Positions 1-13,068 of a stretch of 47,500 nt of DNA are shown here, in pieces. Position 1 is the stretch's first letter; each line of letters starts with the position of its first letter. The position numbers and the translations under genes are program-made. The DNA is from Neocallimastix lanati (nom. inval.) (lineage: Eukaryota; Neocallimastigomycota; Neocallimastigomycetes; Neocallimastigales; Neocallimastigaceae). The stretch covers positions 1,080,001-1,127,500 of the forward strand of contig JACVTC010000020.1 in assembly GCA_016946835.1 (NCBI GenBank), given 5' to 3'. The notes below the pieces were generated by a model. It had not been told where the DNA came from, made no database searches, and saw only the letters and a list, made by a program, of their open reading frames with translations.

Positions 1-256
1 TTTTTAATTGCATTATAACTAAGACAACATTTATTAACAATTATTTTATTTATAAACTTTGATTTAATTTTTGGTATAGGCCTAGATAATAAATTTTATA
101 AATCAAAATACTGGCAAAATATTTTTGAAATTATTTTAAATCCATACACAAAATATATTTCCTTTACACAATCTAACGATTTGGGAATTTCTATTTTTTG
201 TTTTTATTTTGATTATGAACTTTATTAAATTACTAAAATTGAATTTAATAAATCGT
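1..256. other. 3' flank of eL36, no gene seen
   Basis: AT-rich sequence downstream of the minus-strand eL36 stop codon. The open frames here have no homology or codon structure that I recognise. It probably holds the eL36 3' UTR and the edge of a neighbouring intergenic region. Confidence 0.5.
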
Positions 257-867
257 CTAATTATGTTGTCTTCTGGATTCAGCAAGAACGTTACTAAGTT
301 CTTCAACCTTCTTCTTAGCACGAACGAAAGTACCAAGCTATTATAATATAATCATACATATTAATATATAAACATCCATTTATGTTTATTTTTCATTAAT
401 AATTATATAACTTACTCTCTTCTTAGCTAACTTTCTAGCACGCTTATCCTTGGAGTTTCTTAATAATTCAATAACTCTACGTTCGTATGGGGCGAAACCG
501 GCGATTTCACGAATGACATTCTTGACTAAGACTCTACGCTTGGTAGATTGCTAATTTAGTTATTTATTTAATAAATTAAAAAAAAAAATCAACATTTATA
601 ACTCTTTTTTCATTTTATAATAAAACCAATAATGAATACATTTAAATAATTTAAATAATATAATTGAATCGGACTAATAATTTAACAAGAAATTTAAGAC
701 AGGGAGGAAAAAAAAAAAAAGAAAATAAAATTAAATATTAATTCATTTAACCACTAATTCATCCATTAAAAACTTACACCCTTCTTAGTGCTTGGCTTAG
801 CCTTAAGAGTTCTTTGAGTAGTAACGTGTCCCTTGTTGAGACCAACAGCAATACCTGATCTAACCAT
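257..867 (-). CDS. RPL36: 60S ribosomal protein eL36 (3 exons)
   Basis: Large-subunit ribosomal protein of the cytosolic ribosome. Exons in coding order are 778-867, 416-550 and 257-337, joined across introns 551-777 and 338-415 with GTAAG-type donors and TAG acceptors. The spliced frame gives 101 aa, the usual family length. The N-terminus [18 protein letters not shown], the central block with [11 protein letters not shown] and [16 protein letters not shown], and the basic end at RAKKK are all family hallmarks. The start ATG (865-867) is fixed by the conserved N-terminus. Codon use is much richer in C and G at third positions (AAC, GTC, AAG) than in the neighbours, as expected of a highly expressed gene. 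Identification is by family memory; splice sites are read directly. Confidence 0.96.
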
Positions 868-2598
868 GTTGCACCTCACAACAAAAAATAAAATTTAAAA
901 GAGAGGATATTAAACTATGTTGCCACTTGCTAACTTGTTTTTTTCGTATAACGTATTAAATTCAAGAAATACATTGGATGCAAAATTTTTACTTTTATTT
1001 TGATTGGATATTATTAAACCACTAAAATTAAAAATTCCATAAATTTTTCAAATTTCGTACATTACTAATACAATAAAAAAATTAATTATATTATTTCTTA
1101 TATATTATGAAAAGATTAAAACACTTTATTATGATATATATAATTTTTATTACTTTAAATAAATAATAATTAGAAAAGTATTAGCATATAACTTTAAATA
1201 CTTTTACATTTATTTTTCTTTTAAATAAATAAATATTTACTTTTTTATTATTTTTTTTTTAAATATTTATATAAAATAATTCATTAATCTTTGAAATAGT
1301 ATTTGTGTAACTTAATTATTTTTATTTTTTTATTTTTTCTTTTTTTTTTTTTTTTTTAATAATTTATAAATACGAAGTATAATTTAAAGTACAAAAATTT
1401 TATAATTGAGATTTTATTAAATATTTTTTTAACTTTATTAATTTTATTTGAATTTTGGATTTTTTAATTTTGACATATATACTAGATATTATATATATTT
1501 TATAATTTTTTTTCCAATACAAATCAAAATTAAATTATAATTTTGACATATATACTAGATATTATATATATTTTATAATTTTTTTTCCAATACAAATCAA
1601 AATTAAATTATAACAGCATTATTTCTTTGGTATTATAGTAGTTTCTTTTTTCTTGATATATATTATTTGTTTTAACATTTATTATAAAGATAAATAATTG
1701 GAAATTAAAAATATTAAAAATAAATATATAAAACATATAATGTTATATTTTAATTGTAAAAATTAATATTTAAATATTATTTTTTAATTATATAATAAAG
1801 AAAAAAATTTTTAAAAATTTATAAATAATTTCATATTTTAAAAGTTAATTAATTAAAATATAATTAAAAATATTAATATGTATTTATCAAATAATGTAAT
1901 GATTTAATGATTTCATTCATAATTAATTTTAATAATTTATTTAATTTTAATAATTTTTTATATTTGCATTTTATTAATTATTAATATAAATTAAAGTTTT
2001 GAAATTTCAATTAAAATTACATGGTTATTAATTAAAAATTAATATAAAAAATTACCATATTTATACATTATAATTATAATTATTTTTTTGTTGGGCATAA
2101 CTCTTTGTCTTTTATTTTTTCTTTATTTTTTTTGAAGTAGTAAATTTTCTTTCTAAAAGTTTATATATATTATTAATTTTAACTAAATAAAATTTTTAAT
2201 AAAAATGAAAAATATTGAAGGTTGTAGTATTGATATTAAGAAATAACATAAATTCATTTTTTCTATAAAATTAATAATATATCTACATTAATAATAAAAT
2301 AAAATACAATAAATCTAACTTTATGAACTGTCTACACTATCTAATATTACTTAAATATTAAAGACATTTTACTTAAAAAATTTTTTAACCTTTATTAAAA
2401 TTAAATGTTTTTTAAGAGTATTTCTAAAACTATTTGAATTTATAGTTATAAAACAAAAAAATCAATAAATATATATATATTAAGTGTAAATTCTCCTAAA
2501 TAAAAATTATAGATATAATTTTGATATAAAAATTATTACAAATTTAGAAGAAAGAATTCATTAATATATTAACGTCTTAATTTAAGTATAATTAAAAT
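868..2598. other. Divergent intergenic/promoter region
   Basis: About 1.7 kb of AT-rich DNA between the minus-strand eL36 start and the plus-strand TBC gene start, so it must carry both promoters. Apart from the 73-bp tandem duplication listed separately and several T-tracts, I see no ORF, RNA gene or recognisable regulatory motif. Confidence 0.6.
1466..1613. repeat. 73-bp tandem duplication
   Basis: A segment containing TGACATATATACTAGATATT starts at 1471 and recurs at 1544, giving a period of 73. The two copies are essentially identical through CAAAATTAAATTATAA, and only the edges differ. This is a recent tandem duplication in the divergent intergenic region upstream of eL36. Confidence 0.9.
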
Positions 2599-5500
2599 AT
2601 GGATGATGTTGAAAAAAAGATAGTTGATATAGATTTAAATAATAATTACTCAGATGATAAAAATCAGTTTCAATCTGATGAACATATTAATAAAAGTGAG
2701 AGAATTGTAGAAATACCCTTATTTGAAAGTTCAAATATTACAAATGAGATTGATGAAGAAAATAAAGTTGATTAGTAAGTGTGTTAATTATATATTTTTA
2801 AATTTTTTATACATAAAATTTTATAATTTTTAATTCTTTATTTTTTTCATTGTTAAGAATCATGAATTTTTTTTTCTATTTCTATTTTTATTTTACTTTA
2901 TTTTATTTTACTTTATTTTATTTTATTTCATATTATTTTATTTTATTCAATCTGTACTTCATAATAATATTTTTACTATTATTTTATTCAATCTGTACTT
3001 CATAATAATATTTTTACTATTATTTTATTCAATTTGTACTTCATAATAATATTTTTATTATTATTTTATTCAATCTGTACTTCATAATAATAGTTTTACT
3101 ATTATTTTATTCAATCTGTACTTCATAATAATATTTTCACTATTATTTTATTTTATTCAATTTGTACTTCATAATAATATTTTTATTATTATTTTATTTT
3201 TTATTTTATTTTATTTTATTTTAAATGTATAATAAATTTTTATATTGATATTTGTTTTTTAATTTTAAAATTTAATTCCTTTTTTTATATATATATTTTA
3301 TTAAAATATATATAAATATTCCTCTTATTATTAAAAATTTAGTGATAAATATGGTTTTAAAAAATCATATAAATATATTTCTAAGGAAAGACAAGAAGAA
3401 TATGAAATTTATTATCAAAGAATATTAGAAAGAAGAGAACAAAAATGGAATATACTTATAGAGGAGCACCATGGGGAATTTCCTCCTAAGTCTTCAAAAT
3501 TAAAAAAGTTTATTCGTAAAGGAATACCTGGATATATTAGATCAAAGTGTTGGCTTTATTATAGTGGTGCAGAGGAAGAAATGTTAAATAATAGGGGTCT
3601 ATATTCAAAATTATTGAAATGTGAATATACGGATAGAAATAAAGGTTTAACAAAAAATGAATCAAAAGCGCTTGATTGTATATATGCTGTAGAAAAAGGT
3701 ATAGAGAATATATATATTTTATTATTGATTTAATTATTATAATTGTAATAAATAGATGTATATAATATGAATGCTGTCAAAATTAGAAAATTAAATACAA
3801 ACTAAAATTTTAATTGTAAAAACCAATAAAATTATTTAGATTTATTTAGAACATTTCCGGATAATAAATATTTCGAAGTTGATTCAAGTGTTTTAGCAAT
3901 GGATGTTGATGAAAATTCAACATCACCAAGTAAGAAATATTATATTAATCCATATATTGGTTCATTAAGAAATATATTAGTTGCATTTGTTTATTATTCA
4001 TTACCAGAATCTGATAATGGATATGGAGGGACTTCATATACAATAGGTTATTGTCAATCATTAAATTATATTGCTGGTTTAGTACTATTAATTTTTTCTT
4101 TGAATAATGAACAATTGAATAAGAGTACAACAGAATTAGAAGAAACATGTTTTTGGGTATTTGCTATATTAATTGGGAAAATTTTACCAAAAGAAATGTA
4201 TGGGGAAAATGGTATGGAAGGTGCTATTATAGAACAAGAATTATTATGGAATTTAATTATTGATGAAAATGGAAGAAAATTTGGTGTAAAAAAAGTTGCT
4301 AAATGGAAAAAAGAGATGGAAAAGAAAAATAACATGATGAATGGTTTAGATAATATTCCAGAAAGTGAAAATCTAACAAAATTGAGTATTTTAACTTTCA
4401 AATGGATGACTACTTGCTTTGTTGGTGTGCTACCAATTGAAGTTTGTATATCATTATTATTTTTTATATATAAATGTATATTAAGACCAATAAATAATTT
4501 GTAACAAATTTTAAAAAATATAAAATTTTTCTTATTTTTTTATATATTATTTCTAATAATATTATTGATAATCGTTGGTTAAAAATATTTATTTAAAATT
4601 TATTATTAGACTGTATTACGTGTTTGGGATTGTATATTCACGTAATATATAATATTTATTATTTATTTATATTATTTATTTAATTTTATATCTATTAACT
4701 GAATATTTTCTTTTTGTTGATGCTGTTGTTAAAGAGAAGGATCTATAACAATTTTACGAGTTACTTTAACATTGCTTCGTATTTATGAAAATGATATTTC
4801 AAAGAATGATGATGAATTAGAAGGATGGGATTTTATAAATGTAATTTATATATTATATGTAATTATTTGGAAAAAAAAAAAAAGAAAAAAACATTTTTTT
4901 ATTAAATTATATATATATATATTTATTGTGGATTAATAATAGAAATTACCATATAAAATTATTGATTGTCATAGATTTATGGAGGTAATAATCAATTTTT
5001 TTTTATTATACAAAATTATTTTATATATATTAAAAAATTGATAATTAATTAACAAGGAAAATAAAAAATAATAATTATTGTTATTTTAAATAACTTTGAC
5101 TGTAATATTAAACATAATAGATTTGTTTTAGGCCAAGATATTCTATTAATCCTTTTAAAAATTTATATTATTCTATTACTATAAATAATCCGATAACACA
5201 ATCAGAATTAAAAAAGAATACTGCGTCTGGAGAAATTACAACTTCTGATGCAGATGCTATTCAACAATATGAATTACAGTGTCAACAACAACAACAATTA
5301 TATCATGTTTTACAAAATCCAAACCGAACAATAAGTTGTAGTCAAATTAACATTCAAGGTCATGATCAAGATCTAAATCAGGATTCAAATCAACATGTAC
5401 ATAATATAAAAAATAAATTTATTCATCAAAGAAATAAAAGTTTTTCAATTTTTCTTTCCACTAAAAATCAGTCTTGCAACAAAGATAAATCAAATATAAT

Positions 5501-7574
5501 ACATCCTGTAGATAACAAATTTAATTCATCAAAACAAGGGTCAATCTTAAATATAAATTCAAATGAAAACTCTCAAGAAAATTCAATTGATTCCATTAAT
5601 GATGATGAAAAAGATGATAATTTTGAAAAACATAAAAAAAAATCTCATAAGAAAAGCTATTCCGAATCAACTGGAGAAAAAAGATATAATTATGAATCAA
5701 TTGGTAATAATAATATTCATGAAGGATCTTTTTTTAATAGAAAAAATAGAATAAGTTCTGCATTCAATTTAATTTTTCCAAAACCTAAAAAAAATGCTAA
5801 TCAAAAAGATTCAGAAAAAAGTTCAAAGAAAAATTTTTTCGATAATAGAAAGAAAAAAGGATTGAGTATTTCAAATTTTGATATTTTTAAAAAGCAAGTT
5901 GAGAACGTAAATAAAAAGAGAAATAATGATGGTATAAATTCATGTCATTTAAAGGAATCAAAATATTCTTCTAAAGACAATATAGTCAGTTTACAATCTA
6001 ACTATCCTTTAAATAATTCATATAATGATGTAAGAAATAATGATTCTATATCATCAGATAATCAATTAAATGATATTAACAGGAATAAAGATGATTACTC
6101 ATTAAATGGAAGAATCAAGAGTTTAGTTAATATTAATAATTGTGGAAATGACTATGATAGAAATAAAGATTCTTTAGCTTTTAATGGTAAATCAAATTTA
6201 AATAATGAAAAAAATAATATAAAAAATTTTAAAAATGATATTAAAAATAATGATTATAATAATCTTCAAAATATAGATAGTAATACATGTATTACAGAAG
6301 ACAAAGAAAAAAGTAAACATGATAATAAAGGAAATAATAATGAAAATAACTCTAACTTAAAAAATCATAATGTAAAGCCAATTTGTCATATTAATACCAG
6401 CAATGAAAGTTTAAAAAGTCCAATATCAGCTTATCATTTATACCCTGAAAGTCCATATAGTTTATATAAAGACTGTATAAGTAATGAATCTCCTTTATTT
6501 AATAATAATTCAAGTAGTAACAAAAAAATAGAAAATAAAACTTTAAATAATAATAATAATGAAAATAACAACAACAACAATAATAATAATAATAATAATA
6601 AAAATTTGAAATCTGAGAGTGATATTGAAAATCTTGGTGTATATTTGGATGAAAAATCAATATCTAATAAAAATATAATTGTTCCTTCATCAGACTCAAA
6701 TAATTTAAATATATCAAGTAATGAAGATATAAGTTTTAGTAATAAAAAAAGTAATTATCATTAATTATTTTTAGTTTTAAATATTTGTTAATTTATAATT
6801 ACTATTAAATAATTATTTATTATTTATTATTTATTATTTATTATTTATTATTTATTATTTATTATTTATTATTTATTATTTATTATTTATTATTTATTAT
6901 TTATTATTTATTATTTATTATTTATTATTTATTATTTATTATTTATTATTTATTATTTATTAATTAATAATTAATATATATATTAAAATTGACAATAGTA
7001 ACAATATCTGATAATTCTTTGGATAAAATAAAAAATGATAAAAGAAAAAGTAAAGTTACAATATCGACAAATGATTTATATAATATTAACAAAAATATTA
7101 TAAATGATAGTAAAATAAATATGATATGCTCTCCTAGCTATTCTATAGTTTCTCAAACATCATCATTACATTCAACTATTTCATCTCAGTCATCTTATGT
7201 GTCAGAAGATGATGAAGATGTTGAATTATTTTTCGATATTAATGAGTTTTCTGGAACTATTAATGGTAATGTGTTAAAGATGAACGAAGAAAGTGAAAAT
7301 AATTTAAATTCAAAAGACCATAATAATACATATTCTAATGAAGAAGAGAAAAAAAATTCTTTTATATCCATTAATAAAGATATTATTATTAAAACAATAG
7401 AAGAAAATTTAAAAAAAGAAATTATTGATAAAGAACAAAAATTTAAATTTCTAGATTTATTAAATGGAAACAAAATTGGTCAATATAATTTAAATTCAAA
7501 TTCGATTTCCTATGAAAAAAATAATAAACAAAGTACATTATCTTTTCAAAATAATAATATGGTTAATAAAAATG

Positions 7575-7606
<32 letters not shown>

Positions 7607-8563
7607 AATAATAATTTTAATAATAAGTCTTTTTCATTTAATAATTATCATTCATTAAATAATATGAACCAATTTACTTTGTCACCATCTCAAACCTTTT
7701 GTGAGCAAAATAGTGAAAATAGTCATAAGGAAAATATTCAAAAATCACGACATTATAGCTTTGATCATGAATACAAAACTTTAGATGATAATAATTTTCG
7801 TAGTTTTGTTGATATTTATTATCAATTTAATGACAAATTAATTAAAGTTAACAGTGATAATAAAAATAATAAAGATGTTAACAAAGTAGGAAATTTTAGT
7901 GAATATGAAATCAAGAATTATGAGAAATCGCATAATGCAAATTTACCATCAACATCAAATAATGAAAATATACATTATAGTTCAAATACTTATGATGTTA
8001 AAATTCATAAAAATTATAATGATATACAAGCAAAAGAACCAAGTATAAGAGTTAATTGTTCCAATGAAATTAATAATCAAAATGAAATTTATTCAAAGAA
8101 AACTGATATAAATCAAAAAATGAAAAAACCTCTTTATGATTCTAAACTGTCAAGCGAAAACAATAATGGTCATAATAAATGTGATTGTAAATTAACTAAT
8201 GAAATTAATAATAATAATAATAATAGTAATAATAATGATGAAAATAAAAAAAGTAATGTTAAAGATAATTGTATAAATAAAAGTAATAGTGCTCTAAATA
8301 ATGATAATAAAAGTAGTAATAATAATATTAATACAAGGAATGATGATGAGCTATCACCAATGTCTACTTCTAGTAATAATGATTTAATTGATCAAATACA
8401 AGTATTTTGGAAAGTGACATTTCCAAAAAATGAAGGTTATCATTTAGTTTTAAGAAAAGGAGGTATTGGAAATTTATCAGATAAGGTCATAAATAAATAT
8501 AGAAAGAAACTATGGGATAAAAGATTAAAAGAAAAAAAGAAAGAAAGCAAAAATAATGAATGA
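2599..8563 (+). CDS. TBC-domain Rab GTPase-activating protein with Asn-rich tail (8 exons)
   Basis: Predicted Rab GAP of membrane traffic. Exons: 2599-2774, 3343-3698, 3840-4441, 4610-4641, 4735-4840, 4943-4984, 5121-6750, 6999-8563. Together they total 4509 nt, or 1502 aa. The TBC domain spans about residues 115-450. It opens at KLKKFIRKGIPGYIRSKCW, has the arginine-finger motif DLFRTFPDN (about 178-186) and the glutamine-finger motif YCQSLNYIAG (about 247), then LPIETVLRVWDCIF and RFMEICFRPRYSINPF. The closest layout I recall is GRTP1/TBC1D6. Both catalytic fingers are present, so it is probably active. The remaining ~1050 residues are low complexity (Asn, Ser, Lys, poly-N), ending in a more ordered basic stretch with VFWKVTFPKNEGYHLVLRKG. 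The two long C-terminal open frames join cleanly through a phase-1 intron (6751-6998), so they are one gene. Exon 4 (32 nt) and exon 6 (42 nt) are microexons. Confidence 0.9.
2940..3200. repeat. Six-copy ~41-bp tandem repeat inside TBC intron 1
   Basis: Six near-identical copies of a unit containing CAATCTGTACTTCATAATAA followed by TATTTTTACTATTATTTTATT. Variants include TTTGTACTTC and a TTTTCAC copy. The array fills much of intron 1 (2775-3342), which is the longest intron of the gene, and is bordered by TTTTA-type low complexity. Confidence 0.88.
6812..6961. repeat. Heptanucleotide (TTATTTA)n array in TBC intron 7
   Basis: About 21 uninterrupted copies of the seven-base unit TTATTTA. They make up most of the 248-nt intron that joins the two Asn-rich coding exons. 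The unit is not a multiple of three, so length change here would be tolerated only because it is spliced out. Confidence 0.92.
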
Positions 8564-8633
8564 AATGTTACATAAAATAAAATAATAGATTTTTTTCTAG
8601 ATATATATTTTATAAATAATCAAAATATTATAA

Positions 8634-8667
<34 letters not shown>

Positions 8668-11633
8668 ATTAATATATATATTGATAATTTTATTAATAAT
8701 TAATAATAGATTTTCGTTATTAATTTATTATAGTTTATTAATACTATTTTTTACTTAATATTTGTTAATAAATTATTTAATATAAATAATTTTATCTCTT
8801 TTCATATTAATAAAATATACATTACCATTAATAACTATTATTTTACTTTTATATAAGTATTTTTTAATTATTTATGTTATTATGTTATTATTGTTTTTTA
8901 GAGATAGTGTTTAATATTTTCAATTATATATGTATTAAAATAAATAATTCTTCTTGAAGTTTAATGACTTATTAGACTTTCCAAAAGGTCAATAGCGAAT
9001 GAAAATATTTTAAATAAGGATAAAATTTTTTTAAACATGAAGAAAGACTGTTTAAGAAAAATATATATGACATTAAGAATATTTTATAATAAAAATTAAA
9101 TTATATAAATGGTTAACTACTCAAAGATTAATAAAAAATAATTATAATAATAATTTTGAAAATTAATAAATTACTTTCAGAAACCTAACCTTTTATAAGT
9201 TTAAATAAATATTTCAATTTTATTATTTATATACAAAATTATTAATTTAATTTTAATAATATTTTTATTATTATTTATAATAAAAGTTCAGTTAAAATTA
9301 TTGGAAGAATTTTAATATATAATTCATATCTAATATTATTATTATTATTATTATTTTCAATATGAGTTAATATACTAATAAATTTATAATTTTATTTTAA
9401 ATTAAATTAATTATTAATAATAAAATTACAATTTCTTAATTATTTATGCTTCATTAAAGTTAATATTGCTGATTTTGTTTATATTGAAAGTTCCACCCAA
9501 ATATTTAAAACAGTACATTAATTCATATTTATTATAATAATTTTCAATGTTAATTTAATATAAAATAATCATATATTTTTATTATATCATATTATAATAA
9601 TTATTGTTAATAATAAAATAAAATTAATATTATAATATAATTATAAAAGATTAAAAAATAGGAAATATTAATAATAAACAATTTTTATAATAATTATATT
9701 AATTATTTATGTTAATTTTAATATTAATAAAAATTTAATTTAATATTAATTTTACCTTAATCTATGTAGGTATTAGGTATGTAGGAGTAATTTTCATATT
9801 TATTAAATTATTTTTGTTATTTTTGTATTTATAACTGTAATACTAATTAATAATAATAATGATAAAGAAACCTTTTCTTAATGAGTTTTATTTTATTAAT
9901 TTAATAGAATAATAACAATAATAACAACATTAGTCAATAATAATAATGATAAATGAATTTTTTTCGTAATATATATGTATTTTGTTACTGTAATTATTTT
10001 ATATCAATAATAACTAGAATAATAACTAATAATAACTAATAATAGTAATAATTATAATAATAAAAAATAATAAACCTTTTTTTCATTTGAATTTGTGTTT
10101 CTCAATTCATCTAATAGAAATAGGAAGAACACTCATAATAGGGTAATTTTTCCTTTTGTGAAAGTCAGAAGTAGTATTCTTAATGGGGAATGAACATCAA
10201 AGGAAATAGCGCTTATGAAATATATAGTATTAGCATAAAAATATAGTATATTTAAAGCTGTGATGATGAGATAATTGGTTATATACTAATTCTCATTTTC
10301 ATAATATACTGAATAATATTGAATAAATATAATTTCAGTTTTTTAATATGATTTTTATTAACTATTAAAGTTTAAAATTAACCGCTGAACATTTAATATT
10401 ATATATTGGAAAATAATTGAATTTTATAATTTTATAATTAATAATAAATAAACTATTTTTAAATATTAATACGGTATTTTTTTTTAATCATTAAATTTAA
10501 ATTTCCCAATTATAATTATAATTATTTTTTCATTAATGTAATCTTGAGATTACTTTAATTTATTTTACATTTATGCTGCTACAAAATGTATATCATAGAA
10601 TGTACATAATGGTTAAGCCATAATTACAATACATTTAATTATAATTAACTTAAGAAGTAAATATATATATTAAATATTATGAACTTTATTTCTAACAATT
10701 TTTTTTCTTTTTTATTTTATTTAATTTTAATATTAAATTTAATATATATATATTAAAATATTGATATTAATTATAATGTATTTGTATTTTTAATTCCTTG
10801 TTTATTGTTCTGGACATTTTTATTATTGAAAAACTTTCAAAATGTGTAAATTATTAATAATAAATAAATCTAATTATAGTTTAATAAATCATGGAAATCT
10901 TTTAATATAAATATTAATATGATTTAAAAATTATGTATAAAAAAAATTTAATTTATACATTAAATTTTATATAATTAATGCATAATAGTAACTAAAAATT
11001 AATTATTAATTGTAATAATATTTTATCTTTTATGTAATTTTATTCTATTAATAATTTAGAAAATTTACCATAAATAATTATATATAAAAAATATATATTA
11101 TAAAAATCAAAATTATAAATAATAGAATTATAAATAATAAACAATCCTTATTTTATTTCATTAATATTTAGAAATTATGTAAAGTTAAATTATATAAAAT
11201 TGAATTATTTTATGAAATATTTCATAAATAATAAAATTATTCTAATATTTTTTATATTAAATAATAACATTAAATGGATTAAAAGCTAATTTATTTTTTT
11301 ATTTTATCATTAAATTTTAATGTAAAATAATTTAATTTATTAATAATTTTTTTAAAATATTTTTCCATATATTAAATCTAAATAATTATTTGTATATGAA
11401 TATTAAAGATTGATTTCTTATTTTAATTATAATTTTATAACTAAATATTCAAATTATAATAATATATTCTATATTATTGTAATTTTTCCATTTAATTTTT
11501 GGAAATATTAAAAATTTTAAAAAGAAATTAAATAAGCTTGTTAAATTAAATTATACCAAATTTTTTATTTTATTTTGTATTTATAATTAATGTGAAAATT
11601 TTTTTATAAAAGGTTACATTTTTATCTTTTTTT

Positions 11634-11695
<62 letters not shown>

Positions 11696-12090
11696 TAAAA
11701 TAAATTTCAATAAGTTTATAAACTCTAAAAAGTTTTTATAAATAATTTCTAATAGTTATAATAAAGAAAAATCAAAAAAATTAAATTTAGTTTTATTTTG
11801 TAAATATTTTTATCAAAAAATTTAAAGAAAAAAATTTTTACTGTATTATATATTTTAAATATATAACTTTTTTTTTTTTTAAAATTTTTGTATTATTGAA
11901 TATTATAATTCTTTTGTAAATATTGAAATATTTTTATCTTAATTCTTTTTTTTTTTTTTTTGTTATTTTAAAAAATTACTATAAAATTTTTGTGAACTCT
12001 TAATTTAAAAAAAAAAAAACATTAAATACTCTTGATTATAAAAAAAATATTAAATATAATATATAATTAAAATAACTTTTAACTCTGAAA
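8564..12090. other. 3.5 kb AT-rich intergenic region
   Basis: No coding frame of note. It contains homopolymer runs (for example A-tract 8638-8664), a TTA microsatellite near its right end, and one slightly GC-richer patch around 10090-10320 that includes a weak C/D-box-like candidate (see findings). The last ~450 bp, full of T-tracts, must contain the promoter of the secreted-protein gene. Confidence 0.55.
11646..11692. repeat. (TTA)n microsatellite
   Basis: About 16 perfect TTA/ATT trinucleotide units following a T homopolymer, roughly 400 bp upstream of the secreted-protein start codon. Confidence 0.95.
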
Positions 12091-13068
12091 ATGAAGTTCT
12101 CTCTTGTTTTTGGTATTGTATCAGCTTTTGTTATTGTTACAAATGCTTATCCTATTCCATGTTTCCCAGGTGAATTTGGTGGTAATAAAGGAAAACCAGC
12201 TCCACCATTCGGAGGATGGCCAGGAGCAGGAAATAAAGGAAATGGAGGATGGCCAGCCCCACCAAACGGAGGATGGCCAGGTAATGGTGATAAGGGAAAA
12301 GGAGGATGGCCAAATAATCCATGGGATAATAAAAATAAAGGTGATAAGAATAAAGGTGATAAGAATAAAGGTGATAAGAATAAGGGTGATAAGAATAAAG
12401 GTGATAAGAATAAAGGTGATGGTAAAGGAGAAGAATGTGGACCAACTTCACCAAACGGACCATGCAAACCAGAAACTCCACCATCACCACCTACAATTCC
12501 ATTACCACCTTCACCACCTTCCCCACCTTCACCACCAAATGGTAATAATGATAAAGGAGAAGCTGAGGAATGTGGACCTGATTCACCAAATGGTCCTTGT
12601 GAACCAGATACTCCACCAACACCACCAACACCACCATCACCACCAAATGGTGATAATGATACAGGAGAAGCTGAGGAATGTGGACCTGATTCCCCAAATG
12701 GTCCATGTGAACCAGATACACCACCATCACCAACATCACCACCATCACTACCATCACTACCAAATGGTGATAATGATATAGGAGAAGCTGAGGAATGTGG
12801 ACCTGATTCCCCAAAAGGTCCATGTGAACCAGAAAGCCCACCAACCCCACCTAACTCACCTTGCGATCCAACGACCGATCCAAGTTGTGCTCCAGAACCA
12901 TCATGTGATCCATCAAGTGATCCAAACTGTGGTAATAGTGACCCAAATGAAGACCCAGCAGATCTTCCCCAAGTCTCTGAAGATGAAAATATTGGAAATG
13001 AGGATATAGAAGAAGTTAATGACAGTAATGATATTGTTGACATTGCTAATAGTTCAGATGTTGAATAA
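12091..13068 (+). CDS. Secreted Pro/Gly-rich repeat protein, function unknown
   Basis: Intronless 325-aa ORF. The N-terminus MKFSLVFGIVSAFVIVTNA is a clear signal peptide, probably cleaved before YPIP. It is followed by a Gly/Pro/Trp segment with repeated GGWP units (about residues 40-75), then seven KNKGD pentapeptides (about 80-115). Next come four modules of the form EECGP-D/T-SP-N/K-GPC-E/K-P separated by PPTPP/PPSPP spacers, a Cys-Asp-Pro cluster (CDPTTDPSC, CDPSSDPNC), and an acidic tail ending NSSDVE. I see no C-terminal hydrophobic GPI signal and no transmembrane segment. An extracellular matrix, cell-wall or adhesion role fits the composition but is inference, and I recognise no named family. 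Codon use is GC-richer than the surroundings, and the repeats suggest length polymorphism. Confidence 0.87.
   Translation: MKFSLVFGIVSAFVIVTNAYPIPCFPGEFGGNKGKPAPPFGGWPGAGNKGNGGWPAPPNGGWPGNGDKGKGGWPNNPWDNKNKGDKNKGDKNKGDKNKGDKNKGDKNKGDGKGEECGPTSPNGPCKPETPPSPPTIPLPPSPPSPPSPPNGNNDKGEAEECGPDSPNGPCEPDTPPTPPTPPSPPNGDNDTGEAEECGPDSPNGPCEPDTPPSPTSPPSLPSLPNGDNDIGEAEECGPDSPKGPCEPESPPTPPNSPCDPTTDPSCAPEPSCDPSSDPNCGNSDPNEDPADLPQVSEDENIGNEDIEEVNDSNDIVDIANSSDVE

Noticed and set aside
136-336. 66-codon minus-strand frame over the eL36 last exon
   Set aside because: It runs in the wrong frame across the exon. The eL36 C-terminus occupies 257-337 in a different frame.
3899-4504. Free-standing 201-codon gene starting at the internal ATG
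   Set aside because: It is exon 3 of the Rab GAP. The arginine finger lies just upstream in the same exon, and its tail beyond 4441 is intron read-through.
6989-8563. Independent Asn-rich gene
   Set aside because: There is no ATG at its start (the frame opens on TTG), and an AG acceptor at 6997-6998 joins it in phase to the exon ending at 6750.
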